This document shows positions 47,101 through 58,732 of a DNA stretch of 64,000 nt, in pieces. The DNA lies in NCBI GenBank assembly GCA_916700875.1, contig CAKAKS010000066.1, forward strand, positions 31,474,490 through 31,538,489, read 5' to 3'. Position 1 is the first letter of the stretch. Every line of letters begins with the position of its first letter. This stretch comes from Sebastes aleutianus (taxonomy: Eukaryota; Chordata; Actinopteri; Perciformes; Sebastidae). Under the pieces are notes generated by a model, which saw nothing but the letters and a program-made list of their open reading frames with translations, was not told the origin of the DNA and did not search any database. A program made the translations under genes and the position numbers.

Positions 47101-50100
47101 CATTGCTAGACGTGACATCACTCCCCCCTCCACCCACCCCTCATCCCCCATTCAGGGGGTGAGGGCTAATCTCTGGACCGTTGAGTCCAGCAGCGATATG
47201 TAGCAGCAGGACTGAGACTCGCTATCTGGCTCTCTGTGGAAGACTGGATATGGAATTGTTTATCAGGTCGCCTCTCTCCTGTCTGCTTTGTGCAGGCTTC
47301 ATTATAGCCGCGGCTATGTTCGGGAGACAATATCTGTGCCTTGTTTCCTGCGCTGCTACCTGTTTGTTGTTCCACTGGAGATTGGCCCAGGCTCTGGCGA
47401 TTTATCATCCTCTCTCAGGGGCTCCTTGATAAAGAACCCAACATCCCCCTCTGCGCCCGGGAGATACGGGCTGCAAGAGACGGGGAAAATGTCAAAGAAT
47501 CTCACTGCAACTATCTGCCCGTCCTGTCGCTACCCCTGGGCTGGATATACTGTATAGAGGAGGAGACATTTTAGCTAAGCGAAAAAGACAACACACCTCC
47601 CTTTCCTTTCAGATGAAGTGATTGAGCCTCAGTCTCCCACCCCCCATCTTCTAAAACCACCCAAGGCCAAGCTATGGCTCATGTTTTCACGCACGATAAA
47701 AGCATAGAGCTTTGTCTGACAGTATAATCTGACTAGTCTGTTTTGGGAGGGTTTATCTCGGTGGTGTCAGGGAGTAAAACCTCAGCCGGAGTGTTTGGGT
47801 TGAGCGAGAGTGCTCGGAGCGCTCAGACACACCCATCCTTCATTTCCCCTGCTCGGGTTGTCATAATCATATTTAACGCTAAATGAGTCTACACTCTAAA
47901 CAGAGCAGTCTCAGAGTCATTTGTGCATTCTTAAACAGCCTTGTTTTAATTGATTTGGCATTCACGACCTCCGCATTGTGGCAAATACGCTTCCCTGTCT
48001 GAGTGACGAGGCTTTTTACAAGATCTTTATCGAATACAAGGATTATGTCACTTAATTATAATAGAAGCCATTAAAAGCTTCACGCTTTATTAAACAAAAC
48101 GACACAGATTCACTGGATTAAATGCTAAACACAGCGATTGAAGGGAAATTGAGTGTAAATTATATCTTAGAATAATTTTTGCAGCAGGTTTTTTTTTTCG
48201 GTCACTCCACCATTGTCGGCATACAGAGCTTTAACAGACAGCCACGGCTACTTCCCCCACAGTATATGAAATCTGTTAACTGCCTCTTTGTGAGTCTCTC
48301 TGTATGTCTGCCTCTCTCGCTCTGCTTACTTTCCAGTGGGGTGTGCAGGTGTCTCTATACCACCGGCTCTGCACATGGTGAAAATTAGTGAAGGAAACCA
48401 AGAGCCCAGCAGGAGTGGGTTGGGGCCCTGACATTGTCCTGGCCTTGGGGTGGGGCGCTGCCTGTCAGGGGCCTCTCTATGAGGGCTGTCCGCCTTGAAA
48501 AACCTATTTGTTTATCCCCGTGTGCGGTCCGGCTTCAGATCCTGGACCCTGCTGCTCACTGCGCACCAGGGACCTGAGCTGTTGCCGCTAGCAACAGATA
48601 AAAATTGCTGTTAACCACAGCAGGGCCCACAACACATCAATCAACGGTTGTGCAGATAAAGGCTGCAGGCTTCTGGGGCCCCGGCTGAATGGCACGGTTG
48701 AAAATCCTTTTCCAGTGGCTGAGCACACACAGCTCCGGCGGTGGAGGCCTGCTATCATTCAGAGTCGAGGAGGGAAACTTCATTTTCAGCAGGTTTTGTT
48801 CTAATGGAGATGCATTAGAACGGCACCAACACAAAGGGGACTCTGGGAGAGGTCATTTGAATAAAAAGGCGACACTGTGAATTAGTGTTGACCGGGCCTC
48901 AGAAAAACCAGCCCCAGCATAGTTCAGTTGTTCCAAATGAACTCTTAATTGCTTTTGCCACTTGGCTTTGCTCTTAAGGCTGCTTAAAAGCTGGGACGTT
49001 CAGCCTCACCGCGTTCCACATACCCCGTTCGTTAGGACTGAATTGAGATCAACGATTGGAAATGGCTAGCAGCTATACTCCCAAGGCCCAAATAGGCATT
49101 AGTACAAAATATTTTTTCCACCAGAGGTGACTTCAAACCTTTTTCAATCTAGTTCCACCACCCTTAAAGCTAATGTATGGTGATGACTTTGGTGCCCGGT
49201 AATGAAAAAGAACAATACTGATCTTTCCTCATATTAAATCCAGTTAATGTATTCCCAGACGAAGCTCTGTGCTATCACCCATGTTGGAGTTAGTCCAAAT
49301 GAAACACAGGCTCTCGTGGGTAAAAGCATTAGTCTTATCCCCCTAAGCCCGGCCTTGATTATCATCACTCTTACGTAGTTTGTCCTGGATGCACTGTCCC
49401 CTAACTCACATTTGCCCCACTTTAAACAAATAGCCCTGTAATGTAACAATCAAACAATTCTCTGAGGATTTGTTTACTGCAGCCTTTCTCCCCATTAAGT
49501 TTCACGGACACTGTAGACAAATAAAGTGGTAATTCCACTTTATCATATGTTACATATACCACAATCAAGCAGCAATTACATGCTCCTTCCATTTGTAAGA
49601 GCTCCCAACGCCGACGTGGATGTTTTAATGAGGGCTGTAATGAACGCTCAGGGTGTTTGGCAAGTCTCCGAGATGTTGCCGGGGCTTTTATGGCTCCCCA
49701 TTATAACGTACAATTTGCATCAGCAAATTACAATGCTCCATATCATTATCCCGCACCAAGGCCCGATCATAAATTAGAGCTCCAATTACAAACATCTATC
49801 CGGGAACGGGGAATGAATATGATGGCAGCCCACCATAAGCAGGCAGGAGGGAGAGGAAGCCTCCCGTGGATTGCGGGATGAGGCTTCCATAGAGGTGTGA
49901 TATTCTCATAAACCGCCCTTATGGGGAATGCATGCTTCCAAAAGAAATAGAGCGTTTTGGGGGGAAAGAACGTCTGCTAGTTGTGTTTTGGCTGCTCCAT
50001 ATGTCATATTTCACGGCGCGCTGCACATTGAACTTTTTGGTATTTTAATCGCCTTCCTTCTGCTTAACACAACACCCACTGATTTCAGCGGCTGACTGTT

Positions 50101-52340
50101 TCACACTCCTCATTCAAAGCTATGTAAGCCTGTCCATTCAGCTGTGCAGAGGAAGGGTCTATTGTGTCTCAATTCAGGCCCAGCTATGTCTCCGTCTCTT
50201 CCAATCTCCCTCTCTCGGACTCTCTCTCATTCAACTTGATTATACACTGGGGGGAACATAATAAATCATAGAGATTTATCATGCTGCAGCTTATTAATTC
50301 AGCGCCACAAGTGTAATATTAGTCTGTGTCATTTAAAGAAGCAGGCATTGCAGCGTTGCCAATGTCCCCCAAGGAATCCAGAGGAAGACATTTTAGTTTG
50401 GGCAGAACCTAATGAAATAGAAAGACTTTTCATTTCCCAACACATGTCTTGGTTGTTCTCCACTCTTTCTTCTTCATGACACACCTCTCTTACTCTGACT
50501 AATATGGAGATTCAGCGGCCGCCTCTCTCCTGAGCGCTAACAGTCGTTGTAAGGGAAACAAACAGCAGCGTACCTGTGATGGCTGTGTTGCCTGTAATCC
50601 GCGACCTGTGACCAAATCTCGAATGGAGAGGTAGAACAAAAGGCGTACGCCAACAGAACGCTTCAGGCGCCGAGCAGAAACCACCTCTACTGATGAGACA
50701 AAAGGCCTGCGGGTCTCCCGCAAACCCACAAGAGCTCCCCGACGCCGCACAAACAAAGCCTGAAATTAAGAGGAGCCAGAGGCAGGCCCATTTCTACAGC
50801 AAAGCTAAAGTGTTCCTTTTTCATGGCCTCAGTGGATTCCCAGTATTGGATTGTAATAGGGCAGAGATACGAAACGACGCTTCGCTACTTTCAGTCACAG
50901 ATTTTTGAGAAAGCAGGTTTCTCTTCCTGTTTTTTTTTCTTTTCCGGCTCGCTCAACATTCACACCTCCCACCACACTTTCCGTGCTAATTTTAAAGGTA
51001 CTAAATCCTCCTCTTGTAGCCTTTGTCAGATGATGTTTAATTCATATTTTGTTTTGCATTTTAACCTTGCATATCTGTAGGATCAAACGCATCCATCTGT
51101 GCTTTTTTGGCTGCAAAGCCAGAGCAGAGACGATGACTGCAAGCCCTTGTTTGAGTTTGAGAGGTCATGAGATGAAGAGACTTTCCTCCATATTCACAAA
51201 CACCCCCTGGCAATTATTCCTGCCGTCTTTAATGTTTCTATGAATCTATTAGGGTTAAAGCTACCATCCGCCTCTCTAACTCTACCCGCGCGAGTACCTT
51301 TTCCAAAAACCTGTACAAAAAAGTTATACTAAGTAGGTCATGTTCTGCCATTCGTCTTCTAATCACTCAACGAAAGGAACACAATTTCCCTCCATCGGAG
51401 CCCCTGAGCCTTGCTCCTGGGATTTCACTGAGCAACATACACTCATTTGATTTTCTGGCATGTGTTTTCTCCTTATCCTTTCTCTCTACACCCCTCTTTT
51501 TACTTTCCGTACCTTCTATCTGACAGTACACAAGCAACACCTACCCTGCCTCCGACTTCACCACATACACACACATATGCACCGCAACCCCTCCTCCTCC
51601 TTCCCCCCCACGTCTCTCTCTCGCTGTCTCTCTGTCTCTCTCAGTGGAGAAGGTGTCTGACAGTAACAGCAGGTAAGGTATAAGATTACAGGAGAAGCAG
51701 GGGCAATTATACCTCCAGCTGATGCCGGTGTGTTTATGAGGAGAGTAACTGTTAATGACAGTGTTGTGGTTTCTCCAGAGGCCGGAGCACAGCTTAGGGA
51801 AACCTGCTGTTTTTTGTCAGCCTAGCTTCCTGCTATGTTGTAGATGAGTTTCTTTCTGTCTGCCTATCTGATTTTTGATCTTTCTCTTTCGCTCTCTCGT
51901 GCCTCGCCGACACTGAGAGCCTTCAGTTTGGGCTGCCGTGCCTCTGTGTTGCCCTGTCTACGCCCCGTATCTGGTATGGCTTTCCTGTAATGTGCTCAAC
52001 TAGCATTTGCAAAGAAAAATGGCATCTTAAAGTTATAGCAGCTTGGCTTGGTAAAGCATATTGGTAAACACCTGTACACACATACACTGATACACACGCA
52101 CAGGCCGGCGTTTGCACATGCAGGTTTCTCACCGGGGTTTTGGCTGCCTTGCCACTTCCCCCCTACGTGCCCTCACACACGGCAAGGCAGATCGCAGCGA
52201 TTGTGTTGAGTTTGTGTTTAGATGAAGGAGCTTAATCATAATTGCACAGGGTTTCCAGTGACTAGCAGTGGCACACTCAGAGTAGCTGTTCCTGGCTCGC
52301 AGCAAGACGTTTCAGCTGTCCTGGAGATACAGTGGAAATA
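47101..52340. other. Mostly repeat-free intron, candidate regulatory sequence
   Basis: Long stretches without transposon words, such as 47840-48180 and 48590-49960 ('ccattaagtttcacggacac', 'aataaagtggtaattccact', 'tttgcatcagcaaattacaa'). A CT-rich tract at 51601-51644 precedes an exon-like island (see findings). ORFs have no protein character. Confidence 0.35.
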
Positions 52341-52448
52341 TATCACAACATATTTTTAATTGTACAACAATGTTTTTTGACACTGCAAATTCCATTTACT
52401 GTAAAGTGAATGCAAAGATGAAATAACGAAATTAGTTTGAATATCAAA
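52341..52448 (+). repeat. Left copy of a direct repeat flanking a transposon
   Basis: It shares 'atcacaacatattt', 'attccatttactgtaaagtg', 'caaagat' and a final 'tatcaaa', in the same order, with 53146-53222 on the other side of the inserted repeat. Confidence 0.7.
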
Positions 52449-53145
52449 TAGGGCTGTCAGTTAATAATGAGTAATAACGCATTAACACAAATTCATTTTA
52501 ACGCCACTATTTTCTTTAACGCATTAACGCAACTTGAGATTTTTAGGTTGTAGCAGGCTCAGTTTTAAAGCTAAAGTGAAGACATCATGAAACTAATGAA
52601 ACCTATGGAATTCATTGGTACCCACCATGTCATACTAGCTTGCATGGCCATTTTCAAAGGGGTCTCTTGACCTCTGACCTCAAGATATGTGAATGAAAAT
52701 GGGTTCTATGGGTACCCACTAGTCTCCCACTTTACAGACAAGCCCACTTTATGATAATCACATGCAGTTTGTAGCAAGTCATAGTCAAGTCAGTACACTG
52801 ACAAACTGACAACTGTTGTTGCCTGTTGGGCTGCAGTTTGCCATGTTATGATTTGAGCATATTTTTATGCTAAATGTAGTACCTCTGAGGGTTTCTGGAC
52901 AATATTTGTCATTGTTTTGTGTTGTTAATTAATTTCCAATAATAAATATATAAATACATTTGCATAAATCAAGCCCACATTTGCCCAATCCCATGTTGAT
53001 AAGAGTATAAAATACTTGAGAAATCTCCCTTTAAGGTACATTTTGAACAGATGAAAAAATGTGCAATTAATTTGCGATTAATCACGATTCACTCACAATC
53101 ATGCGATTAATCGCTGTTAAATATTTTAATCAATTGACAGCCCTA
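52449..53145 (+). mobile_element. Long copy of the 'cgattaatcg' interspersed repeat (copy 3)
   Basis: Ends 'tagggctgtca' (52449) and 'tgacagcccta' (to 53145) are perfect 11-bp inverted repeats, so this copy defines the family's termini. Internally it matches copies 1 and 2 ('gccattttcaaaggggtctc', 'gagtataaaatacttgag', 'cgattaatc' words). 697 bp, with no coding capacity. Confidence 0.85.
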
Positions 53146-53222
53146 ATCACAACATATTTCAACTCTTTTTTTTATGGCATTCCATTTACTGTAAAGTGAA
53201 AACAAAGATTGTATATCAAACA
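53146..53222 (+). repeat. Right copy of the direct repeat flanking the transposon
   Basis: It starts 'atcacaacatatttcaac', continues with 'attccatttactgtaaagtg' and 'aaaacaaagat', and ends 'tatcaaa'. It is about 30 bp shorter than the left copy. Confidence 0.7.
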
Positions 53223-56200
53223 ACCTCAAGATACATGTTTGTGTTAATCCAGAACACCTTTAAATGTGTTTTGCAGCCCTACCTCACAGTTGTTATTTGC
53301 CATGTTTGACCATATGTAAATCCTTATGCACTTCAGTCTGTGCCAGATGGTGCTAAGACACTATTTGTCTTTTGTTTCCTGTGAGGCTGCACCTGTTGGG
53401 GCTGCATCTACCTGTTTGACTGGCTGTATCCTCTGACATGTGTTTGAAAGAGTTGGACCTGTACTCCATTTGTGAAGATATCATTTACACTCTCTGTAAC
53501 ATTGCAGAAGCAGTAGATCAAAGTGTTAATGAGGCGAATGTATATAAATTCAATATTTTCAGTGTAACATCCACATGCATTTGTTTCATGTTATTCACTC
53601 CTTTATGTCCCTTATGGCTGTTGCGTCGGTTTAAGCTACAAAACATCCCTTGAACCCACCACATGCCCAGTTGGAGTCCTGTTGTAGATGTCCTGGCTCT
53701 GCTGTGACCCCCTCACTGACGGTTGGTTGTTAATGTTTGTAGCTGTCTTCAAAACGAAGGTTATTTCACTGTTTCACTCATTGAAAGTCGCTTTGGATGG
53801 AAGAGTCAGCTAAATGCCAGGAAATGTTAATGAACGCCAGACTCACCCACCAGTCTTCTGCCCACGACCATCCACGCTCCAGACCCCATCCACTGTGCCC
53901 TCAGCGTGTGGCTGGCCTTGGCCCCGATCACGCCGGGGCACATGGGAGATTAACTGGGCTGGCTTACTCACTCAGCAGGTTCCCCGACTCCCCTCCACTC
54001 ATCCCGGCCCAATCTGCCAGCTAGCCTCCTGCTCCACCGAGCCATGGCAGCAGGGCACCGCGAGCCCGGCCCGCCTTCATTACGCCTGCCAGATGGGCTG
54101 AGAATTAGATTCGAACTCCCACCATGGAGGGAGGGAGTGGAGCGAGATTGAGGAGGGAGGAAGGGAGAGAGGTGGCGGAGGAAAAGGGAGGAGGGGAGAA
54201 AGTTGCGGGGGGAAAGAAAGTAATGGTTTTTGTTTTCATTTATGTTGCAAGTTATTACATTTTAATGTAACACCCCTGGGACCTGGCAGCATTAAATGCC
54301 TGTTCTTGAATAATCGACACTAACTGCAAGCAAATGCTAGGGAGAAATGAAATTAGCGAGCGCAGCAATTTGGCACAGTGATTATCGGCTCCTTGGAGGC
54401 ACTTCCTGATGATTTAAGAATGCTAACATTTAAGCAAGTCAGATCTCATTACTCTTCAAGGTTAAATCGAGCTGTGTCGGAGGGGAGGCAGATGCTTGAT
54501 TGGAAATAGTGCTTCCTTGTCTCTCCGTGTATCTCTTCATCTCTCTTTGTTTATGCCGATGTTTCTCACTTTTGCGGCAGCTCACTGCAAGCAGAACAGA
54601 CTCAGGGCTGAAATCTGTCAGACCCTGATGACACCTTTTGCCAGCTCTTAATTAGATCAGCGATACTCGGTTTCCAAGGTATAATTTGTCCTCTGCCAAG
54701 GATCATCACTTGTGCTGCGAGCACTGCCATGCTAACTGCCTGAGCCTGGCTCTGAATCTCTGTGCACCACACATTCCCTTTCACACAGATGTATGGCTGG
54801 GCCCTTGGATGAACAAAAGAAAATTGGGACCTTTTTTGAATGCTCACCAAAGGGAAAGTGTTTATTACTTTTCAGGCTGCGCCACAAATGTTCTTTTATA
54901 CTGTATATTTCTCTGCTATTCTCACTCGTTCTGTGGAGGCAGAAACGATTTTCAAAGCAATTTCAGCCCTGGCATCTTGTGGTCCAGTGTTTACCTCCGC
55001 CAGCCATACACATCTGTTCTCCACACCAACTTGATCCAATTAGGTGACACCAGACAATGGCTTACTCCTCCATAAGCCCAGCACAGCGCCATGGGTCCCC
55101 AACAATACGGAAGTGTTTTCTCTTCCATTACGGGGCGTCAGATCCTTTTAAAGGTGTTTACCCGCCGCCGATGTGTCAGCCCCTGTTTCCAAAAGGGGGC
55201 TCAGCTGGGGAAGTGATAGGCGATGAGGATAATGATGCGAGTGGGAGCAGTGTGGTGGATGCAGATGCACTTTACCGTGCTGTGTGTGATAAATCCTTTC
55301 CTCCGCTGCACCGCACCCCGCAAAGTTGAGGGACAGATGGGTCGGACTTTTATCTCCGCTCTCTAAATGCTGGAGAAATCAAAACATTTTTCACCGCGGT
55401 GATGAGATTTATTTAAAGCGAGGCAGGAGCAACAAAGCTACTTTGGGGAATACGTCTATTAGTTTTTCCAAGCTGTTGTTTTCTCATGCAGGGGGGAAAA
55501 TCATTGCAAGTCAAATGTAATCATCCCGCCGTTGGGTTATGCTCCGTCTCGAATAATAATAATATTAGGTCGGTCCCTGGCATTGCCTGCACCAGGCTTG
55601 TAATTTGAATTTCTGAGACACACGTAAGAAGGCTGATGTTAATCACGACCAATCACTGATGTTATCCTTGTTGTTTTTTTCCCTGTTTATAACAGCTTTA
55701 TCTTTTGGCACATCTTGAAATTTGGCAGCCTGAATTCATTATCCGCAGTGCTTCATGTAGTCAACAAACATGGTGTCTGTAATGTGGGATTTTGCTTCCT
55801 CCTACTTACATGCTGTGTGCACTGCACCGCATCTGATGTCTCTGCAGCGCATTTCGTCTTTGTTGTGGCCAAAAGGATTTCTGGATTGTAACAGGGTTAC
55901 CCCCGGAATGAGGAAAAAGCCTCTAAATTGTAACCAGACATTTCCACATGAAACATTCATGCTTAAGTATGATTAGCAGAGATTAAGGTGGGTTTGTTTT
56001 GCCTCTTAGAAGGCCCCGTGACAATTTGGAAATGGATTGAGAGCAGCTTTTGCGAACGCAGCCTCCTTAATCTAGTGCCACGAGTTCTCACCCACCTTTT
56101 GCTGAATTATTTACGTCAAAGTTCTCACGTCAGCTTTGGAGCCAAGGGCCTAGAGGTGCTATGTGTTGAACCGCCTAAACCTCAAAGCATCGGAAGCATG

Positions 56201-58407
56201 GAAAATATTATGTTAAGTATTTCCGAGACTTTTAATGGAACATGTTTTTGCTAAGAGAGAGATTTGTCAGTGCCACTTGAGGAGCTATTCTGCAGGTATT
56301 ACTAGACAACGAAATAATGCGTTGCGTTGCGTTCAGAGAGACTGTGCCTATTGTAATGGGAGCAGTAGCTTGTACATTTTCTATTTCAGCGACTGACGGG
56401 ATAGACAGAGTACTCGGATCAAATAGTGGTCCATTCTCCCAGCCAGCGATGTGAATCCATCTCCCCATCCGAGCCATTCTGCTATCATGTATCCCATTTC
56501 CATATCGTCTCCCTATCATGTATATGAGATGGAGCCCTCCCATGTGCTGGATGATGTGATCCCCAGATAGATTCATTCATACATAATGATAAAAGATGGG
56601 TTTGGACAGGGCTACTTATTTGACAATCATTGAAGTGCCACTGTGATGGATGGCGAGGAAGACCTCCACCCCTCCCCCTCCCACCCCATAGCCACGGCTC
56701 CCTCTTCTGATCCCTCCCCCCCCCCCCCCTTATTCATTTTCCGCGGCCTAGCTCAAGGTCTCGCCTCACTTTAAAAGAGAAATATCAAATTGAATTAAAA
56801 TTGCTCGCTCACCCAAAACAGAGGCCCGCGCGCCTTAAAAATCACACATCTGTTCCCACAATTCATTGTTGCAAAGTCAATCCCTCTCCTTCTCTCTCTC
56901 TCTGTCTCTCTCTGGGCGCGTGGTAATGTGAATTATTCATGCCAGCGGGGCCGCGGCGTGCTTCATCATGTTAAAGTGCCCATGACATTACTGATGGAGC
57001 CACCGACGCCCCCGCACTGCTAGCTATGCTAATGCATTTGGAAGGAGGAAAGAAAAGAGACGGCAGCACCTCTAGGGATCAGGAGGACAAGAACAGATCA
57101 CCTATTAGAAATTAGTACTTGAAAGTCTAAGTCACAAACGATCCCTTACCTTTAAAAGACAATCCTGCGAATGAGGAAATCAAACATTGTTACTGTTCCA
57201 GGGCTTTGAATCAGTCAGTCAGCCGTCACAATTAAAGTCATCAGGATACGTGGCACCTCTGTGGCACAAATGAAATACGTTTCCCCACCCACACTTTACC
57301 AGCTCATGCTGAGATTCAACCCCACTTCTCAGCTGGATTACCTTTCTGCTCACTGAGAAAGTGCATCTCAGTAGCACCCAGGGGATTACTTTGTGTTAGC
57401 GCGCATCAGTGCTGGGAGCTCGTGCTGTATTTATCGGAACCCTGAAATTCAATAAGCCAGCTCAATTGTAAGAGCGAAGAATTAACTTTGATGGTGATAT
57501 TGAATGTAGAGCATCAGTTTGTGGAAGAATATACTGGCAATGAATGGTGCACATAATGTGGGCCCACGGGGAGAGGCCGTCATTCAGCTCCATTTTTTGT
57601 CCCTCAGGTGTTTGTATTCATGGCTAAGAAAGGTCTGATTGATAGGGATTTCTAAGCCAGCAGACTATCGCCTCTCACATCTCTCCGTATCTGCTCAGCA
57701 GATTCATGCAAATGGAGGCCTCTCCCCAAAATGTTATTTCTTGTTTTTGTAAATCGATCTTGCAATGAGCCAGTACAGTCTGCACAAAGAAAACAAGCAC
57801 AGAACAGGGAGGAAGCAGAGAGAAGAGGCTGAACACTGTATGAAATATTTCCACTGTCAGTTTGTGTTAAACCGGCCTCCGATACGCTCTTTGTGAAGCT
57901 TTTCTCGCCTTTTCAGAAACCGCCCGCGCGTCTGTAAAGGTGCTGGGCGAGATGAGCACAACTGATACTGTGGTTCCCACACGCTTCGCCTTCTGAAATT
58001 TCACAACCGATAGCGGTTACTGACAGAGGGCGCCTGATAAAATCTCACCTGATTAGAAAAAAAAAGAGTGAGAGAGGCAGTGAGAAAGAGCCGAGGCAAG
58101 GCGAGTAAGAGCAAGCAGAGATAGCGGGCCCCATCAGATCTGAGGTTGTGTCTAGGTTTCAGTTGACACATCTCTGGCTGGCCCCGAGTGCACCACGCTC
58201 TCCACAAATGAGTGGGTTGAGGCAAGCATGACGCATTACAAACCACACTGGCATTGCTTTATCTTCTGATTGCAAATTTGAGACTGAGATCCTTCAAGTA
58301 TGATTACAACTTTTTCCCTTTCAGAGCAAACCAGGTCAACACTTTTTACTCTTATCTAACTATAACCATTTTAAACTTTCTTGAGGCAAACACACACATA
58401 CCTATAG
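53223..58407. other. Mostly repeat-free intron, candidate regulatory sequence
   Basis: GA-rich at 54125-54215 and a 14-C run at 56716-56729. Complex, repeat-free stretches at 54240-54480 ('cagcattaaatgcctgttct', 'cagtgattatcggctcct'), 55370-55560 and 56930-57130 look like conserved non-coding DNA. No exon was recognised. Confidence 0.35.
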
Positions 58408-58732
58408 GAGGGCTGTCAATCAATTCAAATATTTGATTAAGTTAATAACAATTAATCACACATTTTGGCCATGCCAGTTTTCCCTCACCAAAATTTAGCG
58501 CAAGTTTGGAGCGTTATTCAGCCTCCTTTGCAACAAGCTAGTATGACATAGAAAATGGATTCCTTAGGTTTTTCTAGTTTTATATGATGCCAGTATCTTC
58601 ACTCTAGCTTTAAAACTCCGCCACAGAGTCCGCCACAACCTAAAAATCAAGTTGTGTTAATGCGTTAAAGAAATTAGTGGCGTTAAAACAAATTTGCGTT
58701 AATGCGTTATCACTTTAACTTTGACAGCCCTA
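58408..58732 (-). mobile_element. Internally deleted, reversed copy of the 'cgattaatcg' repeat (copy 4)
   Basis: It begins 'gagggctgtcaatcaattc' and ends 'ctttgacagccctaa'. In reverse it carries 'ggtttttctagttttatatg', 'gatgccagtatcttcactct' and 'gcgttaatgcgttatcac', matching the left part of copies 2 and 3. Most of the right half is missing. Confidence 0.8.
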
